DNA from: Trochalopteron elliotii
Taxonomy: Eukaryota > Chordata > Aves > Passeriformes > Leiothrichidae
DNA length: 64,000 nucleotides
Assembly: GCA_024734555.1 (NCBI GenBank)
Contig: JANPWX010000173.1
Location: forward strand, 1,083,293-1,147,292
Direction of reading: 5' to 3'
This document shows positions 37,800 to 49,570 of this stretch, in pieces. The notes beneath the pieces are model-generated. The model was not told the DNA's origin. It saw only the letters and a program-made list of their open reading frames with translations, and searched no databases. The translations under genes were made by a program, and so were the position numbers. Each line of letters opens with the position of its first letter. Position 1 is the first letter of the stretch.

Positions 37800-38720
37800 C
37801 AAAAAACACCATCTGGTTCAATAATTATCTGAGAATACCCATATTCTTGGATTTGTTTTAATACCACTTAGTTCCCAGCTTTATTTTATCAGTGTTTGCA
37901 CACCAATGAGACTAGATTGTGCAAAATGAAGACTACTTCCATCTGATCATTTTTAAAAAACAACGTGTTTTTGCATGAATAATGAATCTTTGAATTGTTA
38001 CTAAACAAGCAAATTATTTGCGTATGTGTCACATCGGTTATCAAGTTTGCACATGTGACAGCTTCAACAGCCGTCACATAAAATGCATAGAGCTTGTAAC
38101 CATATGTTTTTGCTTGACAAAAAGCTAAAACTCAAGATCAATTTTCAATATGGGATGCACAAATTAACACTTTAAAATGCTCCACAAATTTGGCAAAATA
38201 CGCAGAAATAGCACGTTTCTAGATATTAACTGATATCTTTGGATTCGACCTTAAGGTATTCAGTCATTTTGATTAAAAGACTGATTTCTCATAAAACCAC
38301 AGTCTGTTGGAGGCGCAAAGCCAATGACATTTGAACATTCATATATTTTCATAAACTTTGAACAATGTCAGTGAGACACCTCTTCAATCTTAGCCACACA
38401 ACAGCAGGGTATTCAATCTTTCTTTAGCTTAAGACAGAAAATTTGAATATCAGCATAGGGTTATTAATGTGACAGTTCACATGGTGTGTACCATGTTGAT
38501 TCTTAAAAAGCAGATCTGTGGAATGTACAGAGCACTCTGCTTTCCGCTCTTGCTCTTAAAAATCCAACAGAAAGCCTTAAAATGCATTTTTACAGCTTGA
38601 TCGTTACATTTTTTAGTAGTAAAACATGAAGAAAATTGACTGCAGTTTTACACCTTGAAAGTTACTGGTATTATTTCTGTGATTATATCATCTGTTGTGT
38701 TTAATATTAAAGGTGCACAA
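37800..38720. promoter_or_regulatory. Candidate conserved non-coding block with retained CpGs
   Basis: Ten CpGs are spread over 37964-38602 in otherwise AT-rich DNA (for example 'caacgtg', 'atttgcgtatg', 'catcggtta', 'agccgtcac', 'atacgcag', 'gcacgttt', 'attcgacc', 'aggcgcaa'). The interval has few homopolymers and includes POU/homeodomain-like words such as TGCATGAATAATGAAT at about 37972 and GGTTATTAATG at 38459. No frame spans it. Evenly spaced CpG retention is what an old constrained enhancer would show. This is my strongest conserved-element candidate by eye, but conservation is untested. Confidence 0.35.
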
Positions 38721-41619
38721 CAGATCTCATGTTGTATTATTTAATTCTTTTTGTTTGAAAAAAAAATTAGCATTAGCAAGTGACTAAGCAGCCACGCAGT
38801 TAAATATTTAGTTGCTCCACCTCCCCCTTTCTCTTGCTGACTTAGTGTCTGTCAAAATTTATAGCATTCCAAATAAATAAATAGACACCCCTCCCCATGG
38901 TTATTTCCTTAAATACAGATTTTTGAGTAATGTAATGTTGTTCAATGTAAGCATGTCATTTTACATTACATCATGTTGTAGGTCAGATGCAATGTAACTT
39001 TTTATGATGCATTGTAAATGACAAAACATGCTGCAATATGTGATATATATTGGTACGTGCCCCTGATAACATCGCTTTTTCTTTAGAGTGTTGTCGCCTG
39101 AGCAGCTTGGGAGAAACCAGATGGGCTGTGAGGGGAAGATGAGCAATTCTGTCTTGCCCAAACTGCAAATGTGACAACACACTGTTAAGACAGGAGACAG
39201 CGAGGTGCATGTGTTAATATAATACAAGGCACCCACAGATGTCCCAAAGTTTTCATTTAAAAAGCCCTGTTAAACAAACAAAACCCAGAATCTCATCCTA
39301 TTTCAGTGACAGTGGGAAGATCTGCTATTACTCTTGCTCAAGGTGGGGTGGAAGTCTGATTGGTGTTGGATCTGTGGTGCATGCTGGTAAATACTTGCTG
39401 CTCTTGTACAAGAAGAAACAAGGACTGTATATTGCAATTCAGCATTTCAGCTGCTGCACCAATTCCGAATTTACTGTAATAATTTAATATTTCTATAAAA
39501 TCTTCTGTCTCAAAGGATGTTGAAATCTGTTGCAGGATTTCAACACAGAGCAACATTATATGACTAATTATATGACTGTATTTCAGTTGAAACTGCAGGG
39601 GAAACACAGGTAAGTATTATGTACTTAAAAATACTGGAATTTTCCCAGGACATTCTTACTTATAGAAAATGTGCTACAGGAATCCACCACAAGTGCCTCA
39701 CTGCACAGCATTTCCACCTGCATGGTGCCTCATAGTCATAGCAACAAATGCAGTAAAAGGTCAATATTCTTAATGGCTTGAAATGTCCTTGTTAGGACAT
39801 TAGGTGAATAAAAGGCTTTTTTTCCATGGTAGTATGGCCATGTGTAAGCTGTTCAGCATTATGCTTTCACTATTATTAGTTTACTCTCATTTTGTTTTTA
39901 GACTGTGAGGGCTGTCAGTGGATTGCTTCCCTCAACTCCTGTGTTTGTACAGGGCCTGGCACAAGAATAATTACAACATATAAATTCCTCTAAGAACAAT
40001 TACAACATATAAATTGTATATAAAACACTACTAATACTGCATAATTCTATCCAGGGCTATCACTTCATTGATAACTCAGAAGCAAAAGCAGTGTGAAGAG
40101 GCTCACCACTGACTTTTCTGTGCAGTAGAGTCTACTTTAAACAAAGAATTCTTTTATCTCATCTCCACCAGTCTCCAAGTGTACTGAGGTTGTAATGTTA
40201 GACCTGCAGAGCAATTTGTGGTGCTGATTTTTGTGGCATTACCCATCCATGTGTTTGGATGTGTGTGTATATATCTCAATTCATTACATAGTCTTCTTGT
40301 GAGGTTGGATGGACTGATTTTTCACAAATGGCAGAGTTGCACACAGGCAACTAAATTAAAAGTAGTAAACTACATCCAGAAGCCTACAGAAAAAGCAATG
40401 CGGTATCTTAAATATTGTGTATTTTGGGGGGTGTGGTTGTTTAACTTCTTTTACAGAAGTCAAATGTTGTTTACCACTTGTTTTTGGTGTTGTTCCATAT
40501 ATTTGGAACATTCTGCTTTTTCTATGCTTTCTCCTGCCTATGTATGCAGTCAGTCAAGTTGTTCACTGAAGTCTTTTTGAGAGTTTTGTTTGCATTCTGG
40601 TTTCTTCAAAAGTAGAAAAGTGAAAGCATAGAAAGAAAAAAGGGACAGTAGAAAATCGTTTGACGTAATGGTTAAAAATGCCTTAGCTTCAAGAAAGACT
40701 CTTATTTTGTGGGTTTGGAGTCTTCATTGAAGCCTTCTAGCAGTGAAGGGTTTTCTTTCTTTTCCCCAGTACTTGTAATGAGAATGTTGGTATATCATGA
40801 AAGAATCTACAGGACAAAATCTTTCCTGTTTTAACACAGAGACCATGTCACTGGCTGTCTTCTACTTGTGCAGTTGTGATGAAAGCTATATGAATGGCTG
40901 AGCTGTTCCAAAAGGCAGAATTTTCATTCTGAGTAGAGAATAGCTGTGGGCAGACTAAGAGCTTCTTGATGCTGCTTCTTTTTCCGCTAACTTTTCTTCC
41001 TTATTCAGCCACAGTAGAAATTGGGTGGGAATTGATAGTCCTTTAGGAATGTAGCTTTTGACACTTATCTGGTGGATGATAATTAATGCATTCCAAGAGG
41101 ATTATCATAGTGGACTGTAGTTATAAAAGAGTGACATTCCATTTACGTGGAGTGAAACTTTAATATATGGCTGTCTCTACCACATTTTTTTAGGAGAAAT
41201 CTTCAACCTTTCAGCTCCAGACAATGTAGCTCCACCCAGTCCAGCTGTAATGAGCAACTGTAGGCACAGTAGTTTTTACCAGTACATTACCATGTCTTAA
41301 AAGCACAAAAACCCCCGACATATTATTGTTAACACAGCATGTATGTAACCGTTTCTGAGATATTCAGGATGAAGCATTTTGTTTGTAGATTTCAAGAGGA
41401 GTAATGTTTGCCAAGATTTTGAAATACAGGATGAAGGCTGGGTGCATTGGGATTAAGACAGTTCTTTGATTTTTTAAAGTAGCATTTTTTATTATAAACT
41501 TCACTGTAATATTGCAATAGAATGAAATTTTCATGGACAAGTTGCTCAGAATTGAGATATCTTTAAAAACTTGCAAATTGCTATATCCCTTCAATAATAA
41601 AATTGGTATTTTTGTGATT
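38721..41619. other. AT-rich unique DNA, no gene seen
   Basis: The longest frame (120 codons, plus 40218-40580) is rich in Cys/Phe/Leu from T-rich codons, shows no domain and lacks any support. A small tandem duplication at 39963-40015 is listed separately. Confidence 0.6.
39963..40015. repeat. 29-bp tandem duplication, partial
   Basis: A 24-bp word (AAGAATAATTACAACATATA then AATT) at 39963-39986 recurs at 39992-40015 with one T-to-C change. Period is 29 bp. Confidence 0.9.
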
Positions 41620-41745
41620 TATGATAGTGGTTTTGGGCAAGATTAGCTGGTCAACACTACTGTCTTTTGTCAGGTGCAAAGCAGACCATTTTCCTGAAAT
41701 CAATGGGATTTGGGACTGACTTGCCCATCCCACCATTATATTGGA
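41620..41745. repeat. Possible ancient sauropsid interspersed repeat relic
   Basis: 'tcctgaaatcaatgggattt' resembles the 'gaagtcaatgggact' motif common in old amniote (turtle, crocodile, bird) interspersed repeats. The rest of the match is weak and the assignment is from memory. Confidence 0.2.
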
Positions 41746-44700
41746 CAGGAGTCTGTCCTCCCACATGGGTCATGGGAATATTTTGGGTCAGTTGAAAGGG
41801 ACAGTTTCCTTATGGTATTACTTACTGGGTGTGCAAACTTTCCTGTAGGAAATTAGGAGATGAATGGGTTTTGTGTCTATTTAAAATACAGGATATTGAT
41901 GAGATTGATATCTATATATTACCACCGTTAGGTTCCAAGTGTTACAGAACACAGTATGACAGCATCAAAAAGGCTATCACTGATTGTATCATACATTACT
42001 GTATAATCTAGATGATTTCATAACATTAGAACAGTAGCCTGCTGTGATTCAACTGCAGGAAAAATTGTCAATATACATTTGAGTATACCTTTGCATTTGT
42101 TCTTTTATTGTCCTAAGTTAATCTTAGGGAGGAAGTGTTATTAGCCACCAGCCATTTGTCAGGATGGGCTTTGTTTTCAGTTTCACTGCACTGACTTCTG
42201 CGTTGCATTGCAGATGCTATATGGATGCTAACAGGCTCACTGTGCTAATGTGTAGCAACATTCTGCTCTCTCTCTCCAGCAAGAAAAACTCCTTTCTGAT
42301 ATTTCATTAGTGTGTTTTGTTGGTTCATTATTAGAGTTTATGGTCTGGTTTTGTGTTTAACTACCTTTTTGTTATGAACTACTGCCAGACTGCAAAAAAG
42401 AGTATTTTTCAGTAAAAACATAAATCAAAGATGTCAGGCAATTCTCAGAACTACAAGAATTGTTTCAGAATCAAAGTATTCTGTTAAGTGCTCAAGTTGA
42501 GGTCGTACTCCTTCAATACATCCTGGCGCACAGTAAAGATTACATAAATGTTAAATAAGAATACCATCTCAAAAAATACATTTCCTTTATGTAGAAAACA
42601 AATTTGTGTCATAGAGTTGTAGATGTAGGAAATGGAAATAATTTATAGGGTCCCGTAGTCAAAGCCACATGAGATACAAGATTACTGAATAAAACAGTAA
42701 AAAGTTTTACAGTGCTCTGCCTCATCTTTGCTGTGAAAAGCAAAGACTCATTTAAATTGAAATTTTAAATAGCTTCAAGAAGAAAGAAAACCTCAACATT
42801 TGCAAAAGAATGTAAACTCAACACTTATAAGGATCCAAACCTTTTTTAAATATATTGATATGGACATACATACAGTATGTCCTAACACTGGAGTTGATGC
42901 AGGGAAGAAGCCATATTTCAATCATTAAAAGCCCAATGGCTTAGCACCTTGCCAGGATCCTGGCTAGGCTGTCCACAGGTATTGTGGCAATTAGGTGAGA
43001 GACTGAGCCAAAATTAGTACCAAGAGCACAACAAATATGGGAGATATTTTCAAACTAAGAGGCATCCTGGAACAAATAAGTCAGTGAAAGCCTCGATCTC
43101 TTATTTTTCATGGCAATATTCTTATCTCATTTTACTTTGTCCTGATTTATATCATGTCTATATTGTTACCTTCTTTGTACTTCTAAGAGAATCTCCATTT
43201 TATCTGGCCCCATTGAAAGGCACCGTGACAATTTTTTGTTTCTTGGCCCCCCGTTTGTAAGAGGTGAGGGTTGCAGTCTGCTGGCTTTTTGACATCAGCA
43301 AAATAGTCCTGGATAACTCTGAAGATAAATGTTACAAACAAAGTGTGGTACCTGAATGTTACAAAATACTTCAGGTGAAAACTTGGTCTCATCATCACCT
43401 TAATGTCCCATTCTTTCCTCTTCCAAAATAAAATAAGCAAGAAGCATTCATGCATATGCTACATCTGGCTTGATTTCTTTTTCTCTTTCAGTTTTTAGGT
43501 TCAAATAGTAGTAATGATTAATAACATAATGGCTCTGAGACATTTAATTCTTCTCTCAAAAAGGGAGCTAGTAAATTTGTTCTTTCACAAAAGGACATCC
43601 GTTTTAAGTGTATAGGGAAAATGTATCAAAATATTAATTAGACTTTTCTTTTGTTTTGCTAGTTTGCATTAGACAGATGGAATTCTGATCTTTAACAGCA
43701 TCATGACTCATGAAACTGCTTGTGTACTAAAATGCCATTATTAACACAACAGTAGTTTTCAGCAGTTGGTAATTATTGGCATAATTAAACATTTATCAAG
43801 AAACAAGTATTTATCATTCATTAAACTTTCATTAAAAATCCATCTTAGCACAAGCTAGATTAGCCAGTGATTTTCAAGTGATAACTTCTTAACTTCTGGC
43901 AGGAACATAGAGCATTTTGATGGCAAAGAAAGTCGTGCATAATGCAACCTTTCAGGTTTTGTAAACAGTTATAACATTTCAGACTTAGGAGTGCTATTTT
44001 TAAGCATTCTATAAGACTCAGACAAGAAAGTACTTGGCTATTTTCTGTAGGGTTTACTAAGTTTGGCACTTCTTAACAGTGTATTTGGAAAAACAAGATG
44101 CCTGTGGCCGTGAAAAGCCGTGCTAAGTTTGCTTTATAACTGCATTTACATGTCTTAAATTCCCTCAAAGCCTGATATGTTTACATATATTAGGACATTG
44201 AAATTTATTTTTGTTAATGGATCATCTCATAAAATCTGCCTTATGATTTTGCAAAAGGATGGTATCTCAGACGAGATATTTGTAATTGGGAAATCTTGAA
44301 GAGATGTCTGATACAGTATTTTCCAACACTTCAATACTTCTTGTCACTGAAGAAGAAAATAAGCATATTTTCTTATTTAAAAGAAAGAGACCCATTACAT
44401 CTCTGAAAGGTTTTGGTTTTATTTTGCAGAGTGAAGTATGAGACATTATGCCTGCTCTGCTCAGTTTTGATCAATTCTTTGAGATGGCAGATTGATTGTT
44501 TTTTGGCATGTTTAGGTATGAATAAAGGTAAAGTAATTTGTGTGAATTTCAACGTGCAGAAAAATAAGATTAGTCAATGCCCTGTAGTTCCTTCTCATTC
44601 CAGTTTTCTTATTTAACTCTTCTAAAGTCTTTTCTCCTTGGTTATTTATTTTCCTCAGTTCTCATCTGCCATTTCCACTAACCCTGACTATCGTGGAAGC

Positions 44701-46449
44701 ACTGCCTTACTTAATCTTACAGCTACCAATTGGCTATTGTACCTCCCAGCCCTTTGTTTCCTTCCTTGCTTATAGGTACGAGAGGATGTATTACTTAACC
44801 CCTCCTACACAGTCACTGTTTTGCAAGAGGTACCAATTTGGCAAGGTTAGTGTAAGTTAAAGACGCTGTAATGTGATTGTCTAGATTGTGGTGGAGAAAA
44901 AACAATATTTAGTGAGCAAGACTATCTCAGAAAGCTCCTTCACGTACATACAAGAGCTTCACATCTTAGCCCATATTCAGCAACTTTGTGTTTTCTCTTG
45001 GGCAAAAAATTTACTGTATCAGTGCTTTTATGTCACAAGAATGAATTGAATTCGTACCCTTTAGTGCAAACAACAATAGACAGAGTGGTAACCTAGTGGA
45101 AAACAAATAGATGCCCCGTCCCTTTTGGGGATTCAGAGAGGTTCAGAAAGATGGAGCTGACGGTAGAGAGGTGGCAGATAAAAACAGGCTGAAGCAGGAA
45201 AGAATCCTGCGGTCATTTATTACCATGCCATCTTCATAGTGTTTGCTGAACCAAGGTGCAGAGTAATGATTCAGACAAATGATGTTAATAATAATAGCTG
45301 GCCCTTTGGCAAAAATGGAATACCTAGTATTGCAGCATGAGACCTAATCAGATTCTCCAAAAGTTGCTTCAGACTGATAGAATTTTTTGTCATCAGGTTT
45401 TCCGTCAATAGATTCTCCCTGGGTACTATATTTTTAAAGGAGGCAAAGTGATAAACAGTTATTTTCCATGAGGGTAAAAACCCCAAGTGTTTTAAATATT
45501 ATGATATTTAATTTATAGATTAAAGCTAGTTTTAAAATACCACGTTATTTCTAGTTTATTTTTTCATTGGTATCTACAAGATACTTGTATTATCATGGAT
45601 TACTTGATCAAATTTAGAAACTTTCTGGAGTTCATTATCTTCCTTTTTTTCCCATGTAATCAACACAGAATTCACCTTATTTATTTTACGTGAATAATAG
45701 TGTGCATGTTTTACAGTAGTTTTTGTGGCACATAGAGTGTCACTGGTAAAAATGATCTCCATGTAAAGCCTGGCTAAGGATTTTAAACAAGGGGAAGTTG
45801 CTCATAACTGCTGATCTGATGAACTGCTTTGATCTGTTGGTTGGAATTTGTACATAAAAGAGCATTTGCACCCAAAAAAAGCTTACTAACCATTTTGCAC
45901 TGTTCATGTTTTGTTGTTCTATTTAATAATACCTGCAGTTTTTAGGCATATAGGTTGCAATTATTTTTGTTAGCTGTTTTTCTGTTAACAACATAACCAA
46001 CATCTGTTTTAATCTAAACATCATCAGACTTATTAATTAGGTACATTTTGGCATCAATTTATCACACAATGCTTTGACATTTTTGATACTTGAAGTGTAA
46101 GCTATTATGTGTAATGAAAAAAAAAGTATGATTTGGAATAAGTGTTATACATCATCTGTAGGGGACAATTATGTTGGCATGTGGGAGGTTAATGTACCCA
46201 CTCTAGATTCCTTTGCTTGATTTGCTGTTTTCTTCTTCATAACTCTAGGTAAACATTTTGTGCTGCTATTTAATGCACAGGTTAAGTGTAGTTGCAGGCT
46301 ATTATACATCATTAGAGTAAGTAATATTCAGCTGTGAAAGAAAGATGGAAGCTTTTCACTTGTAGCCACTTGGACATTTCATTTTTCATCTAGTATGCCA
46401 CTGCAAAAATTAGTTGTGGCAGGCCTGATGTAATTTATAGCCTGGTACC
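41746..46449. other. AT-rich unique DNA, no gene seen
   Basis: Only a perfect short inverted repeat at 42862-42882 (GGACATAC/GTATGTCC, 5-nt loop) stands out. Frames are short and unsupported. Confidence 0.6.
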
Positions 46450-47130
46450 CTGAAATTAAGCAATGAATCACACCATTTTGGCTGATTAGAGTTAATGCAT
46501 TTTTCCCGATGACATATTTTGTAAAACAATGCAGTTTATTCTAAACTTTGCCTTATCCGACCTAGTAATTTCTCACGTCAACCTGTTCAATGGATTGTAC
46601 CATGTACAGTGCACTCTATCACCAGATTTCTTTTGGTATTGTATTGTAGTTATCTCCCAGCTTAAAGGGACAGCCTTCCCTTTCTTTCCTAATTTTCTCA
46701 CTAGAAAACATCAGCTTTCCTCTCCCTCCATCCCTGACTCTCCATTCTCAAACCAGACAATTGAGAAGCAAAACATAGAGTAACACAATTCAATGCAGCT
46801 TGATTGAAAGTGGAGGGTGTAATGATCAAGTGAGTAGAGACCATTGGATTGTGCCTCAGGCCTTCACACTCTGGATCTGGTCAATAACAAATTTATTACT
46901 AATCAAATCCAATAAATACAAAACAGCATACATTTATTTTTATTTGGCACCCAGCTGGTCGCAGAATAATAATAAAACAGGTAATCAGAGAGACTGCCTT
47001 TTGGAATAAAAATAATGTAGCCAAAGCATGCTGCACTTAAAACTCCTGTATATATAAGCAGATGGTCAGGCCCCAAGAAGCCTTGTTGTATTTGTCTGAT
47101 TACCAGTAGGCATTGTGTCCCACTTGCCTG
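46450..47130. promoter_or_regulatory. Candidate conserved non-coding block
   Basis: The interval has varied composition and clustered core motifs: GATTAGAGTTAATGCAT near 46485, GTAATGATCAAGTGAG at about 46819, a run of AT-rich MEF2/homeodomain-like words at 46885-46950, CAGCTGG E-box at about 46952, and TATATATAAGCAGATGG at about 47050. Two plus-strand frames (46529-46783 and 46800-47009) cross it but show no domain. A compact enhancer is a reasonable reading; a TATA-bearing promoter is possible but has no transcript evidence. Confidence 0.3.
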
Positions 47131-48180
47131 TGCAATATATTAATGGTTCCAGCTCTTGAGTTTGGAGAATTCTGTTTGCTGAGATACTTCGTGATAGGGA
47201 GAGGTATCACTGCAGAACAGGATCTATAGGTATTAGTGTCAAGAAGAATAATGTCTTCCTTGCCCTTTTTCCTGGGTTATTGCATGGGGCATACAAAGAC
47301 TGGAATGAGTTAATAGAAAACAAAGAAACTAAAGGTGTTTGGGGAAGGGAATGAAATCAACGACATAGCTGGCTCATGGATTTTACTGTTGACAAAAATA
47401 TTGTGCGACTGTTCTTTCCCCACAAAGTCCTAACATGCATAAGAACACAAGACATAATCATTGCAGGCATTTTACACCATGTAAGACCGACACAGACAAA
47501 CAGTGCATAGCTAATTTAAAGCTGACATTCAGTATCCAGGATTTTTTTTTTTTTGTATTCACATATTTTTATATGTGTGTGCATGAAATGCAGCTAAAAA
47601 TTCTCATTTCTGCAATTTGTTATGCACATTATGAATTACAGAGTGTATGCAAAGATGCAAACTGAACAAAATTATTGGGAATATTTTACAATACGAAAAG
47701 TGCAGCTATTGTCGTTTGAAAGTCAGATAGTAAAAAAATTCTTATTTCTTATTTGATGGAGTCCCTATATTTTTGAACAGTTAGTGGAAACCAGTAAGAG
47801 TCTGTAACACGTTGGAGAAAAAGGCAGCACACCTGCAAGACTCCAGCCTACCTTGTTCACACCCAGGATAGGAGAAAATGATTTATTATCTGTCCCTTGA
47901 ATTTCTCTGAGCATTCTGTCTAAACTTTAAAAGCAGATTACATTTGCGATTAAACCTTAACAAATGTTGTTTTAACTAGACTGCAATATGTGTTATTGAC
48001 AACAAGCTTTTTTCCCCCGAAAATAACATTGGTGCTTAGGCATGCAATTTACAAAAATGACAAGGAAGGGTGGTACTTTTCCCAAGGTGAATGTGAGTTG
48101 ACTGATTAGCTGGTATTTTAACTTAGATTCTTGCAAATTACAGACATAAGAAACCCTGCAATTTATATGTACTTTAGAAG
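47131..48180. other. Unique DNA, no gene seen
   Basis: The part 47340-47540 also has a conserved look, with CpGs at 'atcaacgac', 'tgtgcgact' and 'agaccgaca'. A 13-bp T run is at 47542-47554. Confidence 0.45.
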
Positions 48181-49570
48181 TGAAAGCTTTAATCCCATGA
48201 TTCATGAAAGTAAAGTGGTAATAATTTAAGTACCATATTTTATTTATCCCTTAGAGTTGTCAGCTGATACCAGAAGTATTCTCACTATTTTTGGGTTGCT
48301 GCCTTTGGCCACCTAATTGCTTCTTAGGAAGTAAGAGGGAAATTGCTTATATAACTACATGGATTGTCTTTGGCAACGTCAAGCCAAGGCATCAATCAGT
48401 CCATCTGGGTAAAATCACAAGCTGACTCCGATATTGCTAAATATTTATACTGTCAAATACACACAGACATCCAGATGAAAAGAGGCATTCATTAGGAATG
48501 CTCCAGCTTGTCAGTTTAAAGATGTAGATTAGAGCAAAACCTCCCACTATGATATTGAGTGCTCAGGAAAACTCTATATTTAGCCATTCTGAGCAATAAA
48601 TATCATCATATTGCCTCATTTAGGTAAATAGAGAATGAATATTGTCAAGATGATCTAGAGATAATGTAAACAGATCCCTGTTCAGAGTCTGTGTTACTAG
48701 GGTAAATTCCAGGACATTGGTGTGCTGCTGGTGCTTTTTGGTTTAACCCTATTTCTTAATCGCATTCTTATCCCCTTTACATTAACAGTAAGATTTCTTC
48801 TTCGCAGATCAGAAGAGAAGGGGGAAAAAAAGAGATAAGGTGGGGTTTCTTTTTAAACAAAAGTTGATTTTCAATTCTAACTGAGCTGTTACAATAATTA
48901 GTAGTTTTGCTCTAATATTTTCTTGGCACTGGTAAAGACTGCTGCTGCTGGAAAATACTGATCTCTGTAGCAGCAACGCTGAAGCTCATTCCAGACTTTA
49001 ACATGGGAACTGACAAAGCCCATCAGTCAGCAAAACATCACAGCTCTGAGGTTAAGACAAGATTTCAAGAGTACACACAGTTAAGACTCATAGTGGAATT
49101 TCTTTTATAGCACTTTCTTTTTCAGTGATAAGACGAGGCATATTGTAGGAATAAGCAATGAAAGATCAGTACTTTCATGAGAATTAAGTTACAGTCCAGC
49201 TTCAAAGTGGGTGGCTTGTCCTGACAAATTAAGAGAAAAAATTGTTCATTCTATATACACAAAAAAGATAGCAGAAGGGCTTTTTTTACCTTTTGGGGAA
49301 GGCATGTGCCTCCCTCCATAGAATCAGCACCTTGGAAGTTACATACGAGAGGAGTGGTGACTGACATCAAAGTTTTAGTTAATTGCACAAGATGATTTTT
49401 AGATTAATAATTAACATCTCTCTTTATAACTAAATATCTGTAATTAATCAGCAAATCATAATGTGGAGACTAATTAACTTCAAACTCAAATCTTAACAGA
49501 AAATCCATATTACTATCCAGCATCATTAATTACTCTAGTAATCAAAGTTATTCCCCATGGGATTTGACAT
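48181..49570. promoter_or_regulatory. Candidate regulatory block with TAATTA cluster
   Basis: Four TAATTA homeodomain cores occur within 125 bp (49408-49413, 49441-49446, 49471-49476, 49527-49532), with further ATTAATC and TAATCA words between them. Upstream, 48181-49050 has mixed composition and few homopolymers. Clustered TAATTA sites are characteristic of homeodomain-bound enhancers. In AT-rich DNA some clustering is expected by chance, so confidence is moderate to low. Confidence 0.3.

Noticed and set aside
40218..40580. 120-codon plus-strand frame, longest in the window
   Set aside because: Cys/Phe/Leu content follows T-rich composition; no homology recognised and no exon signals.
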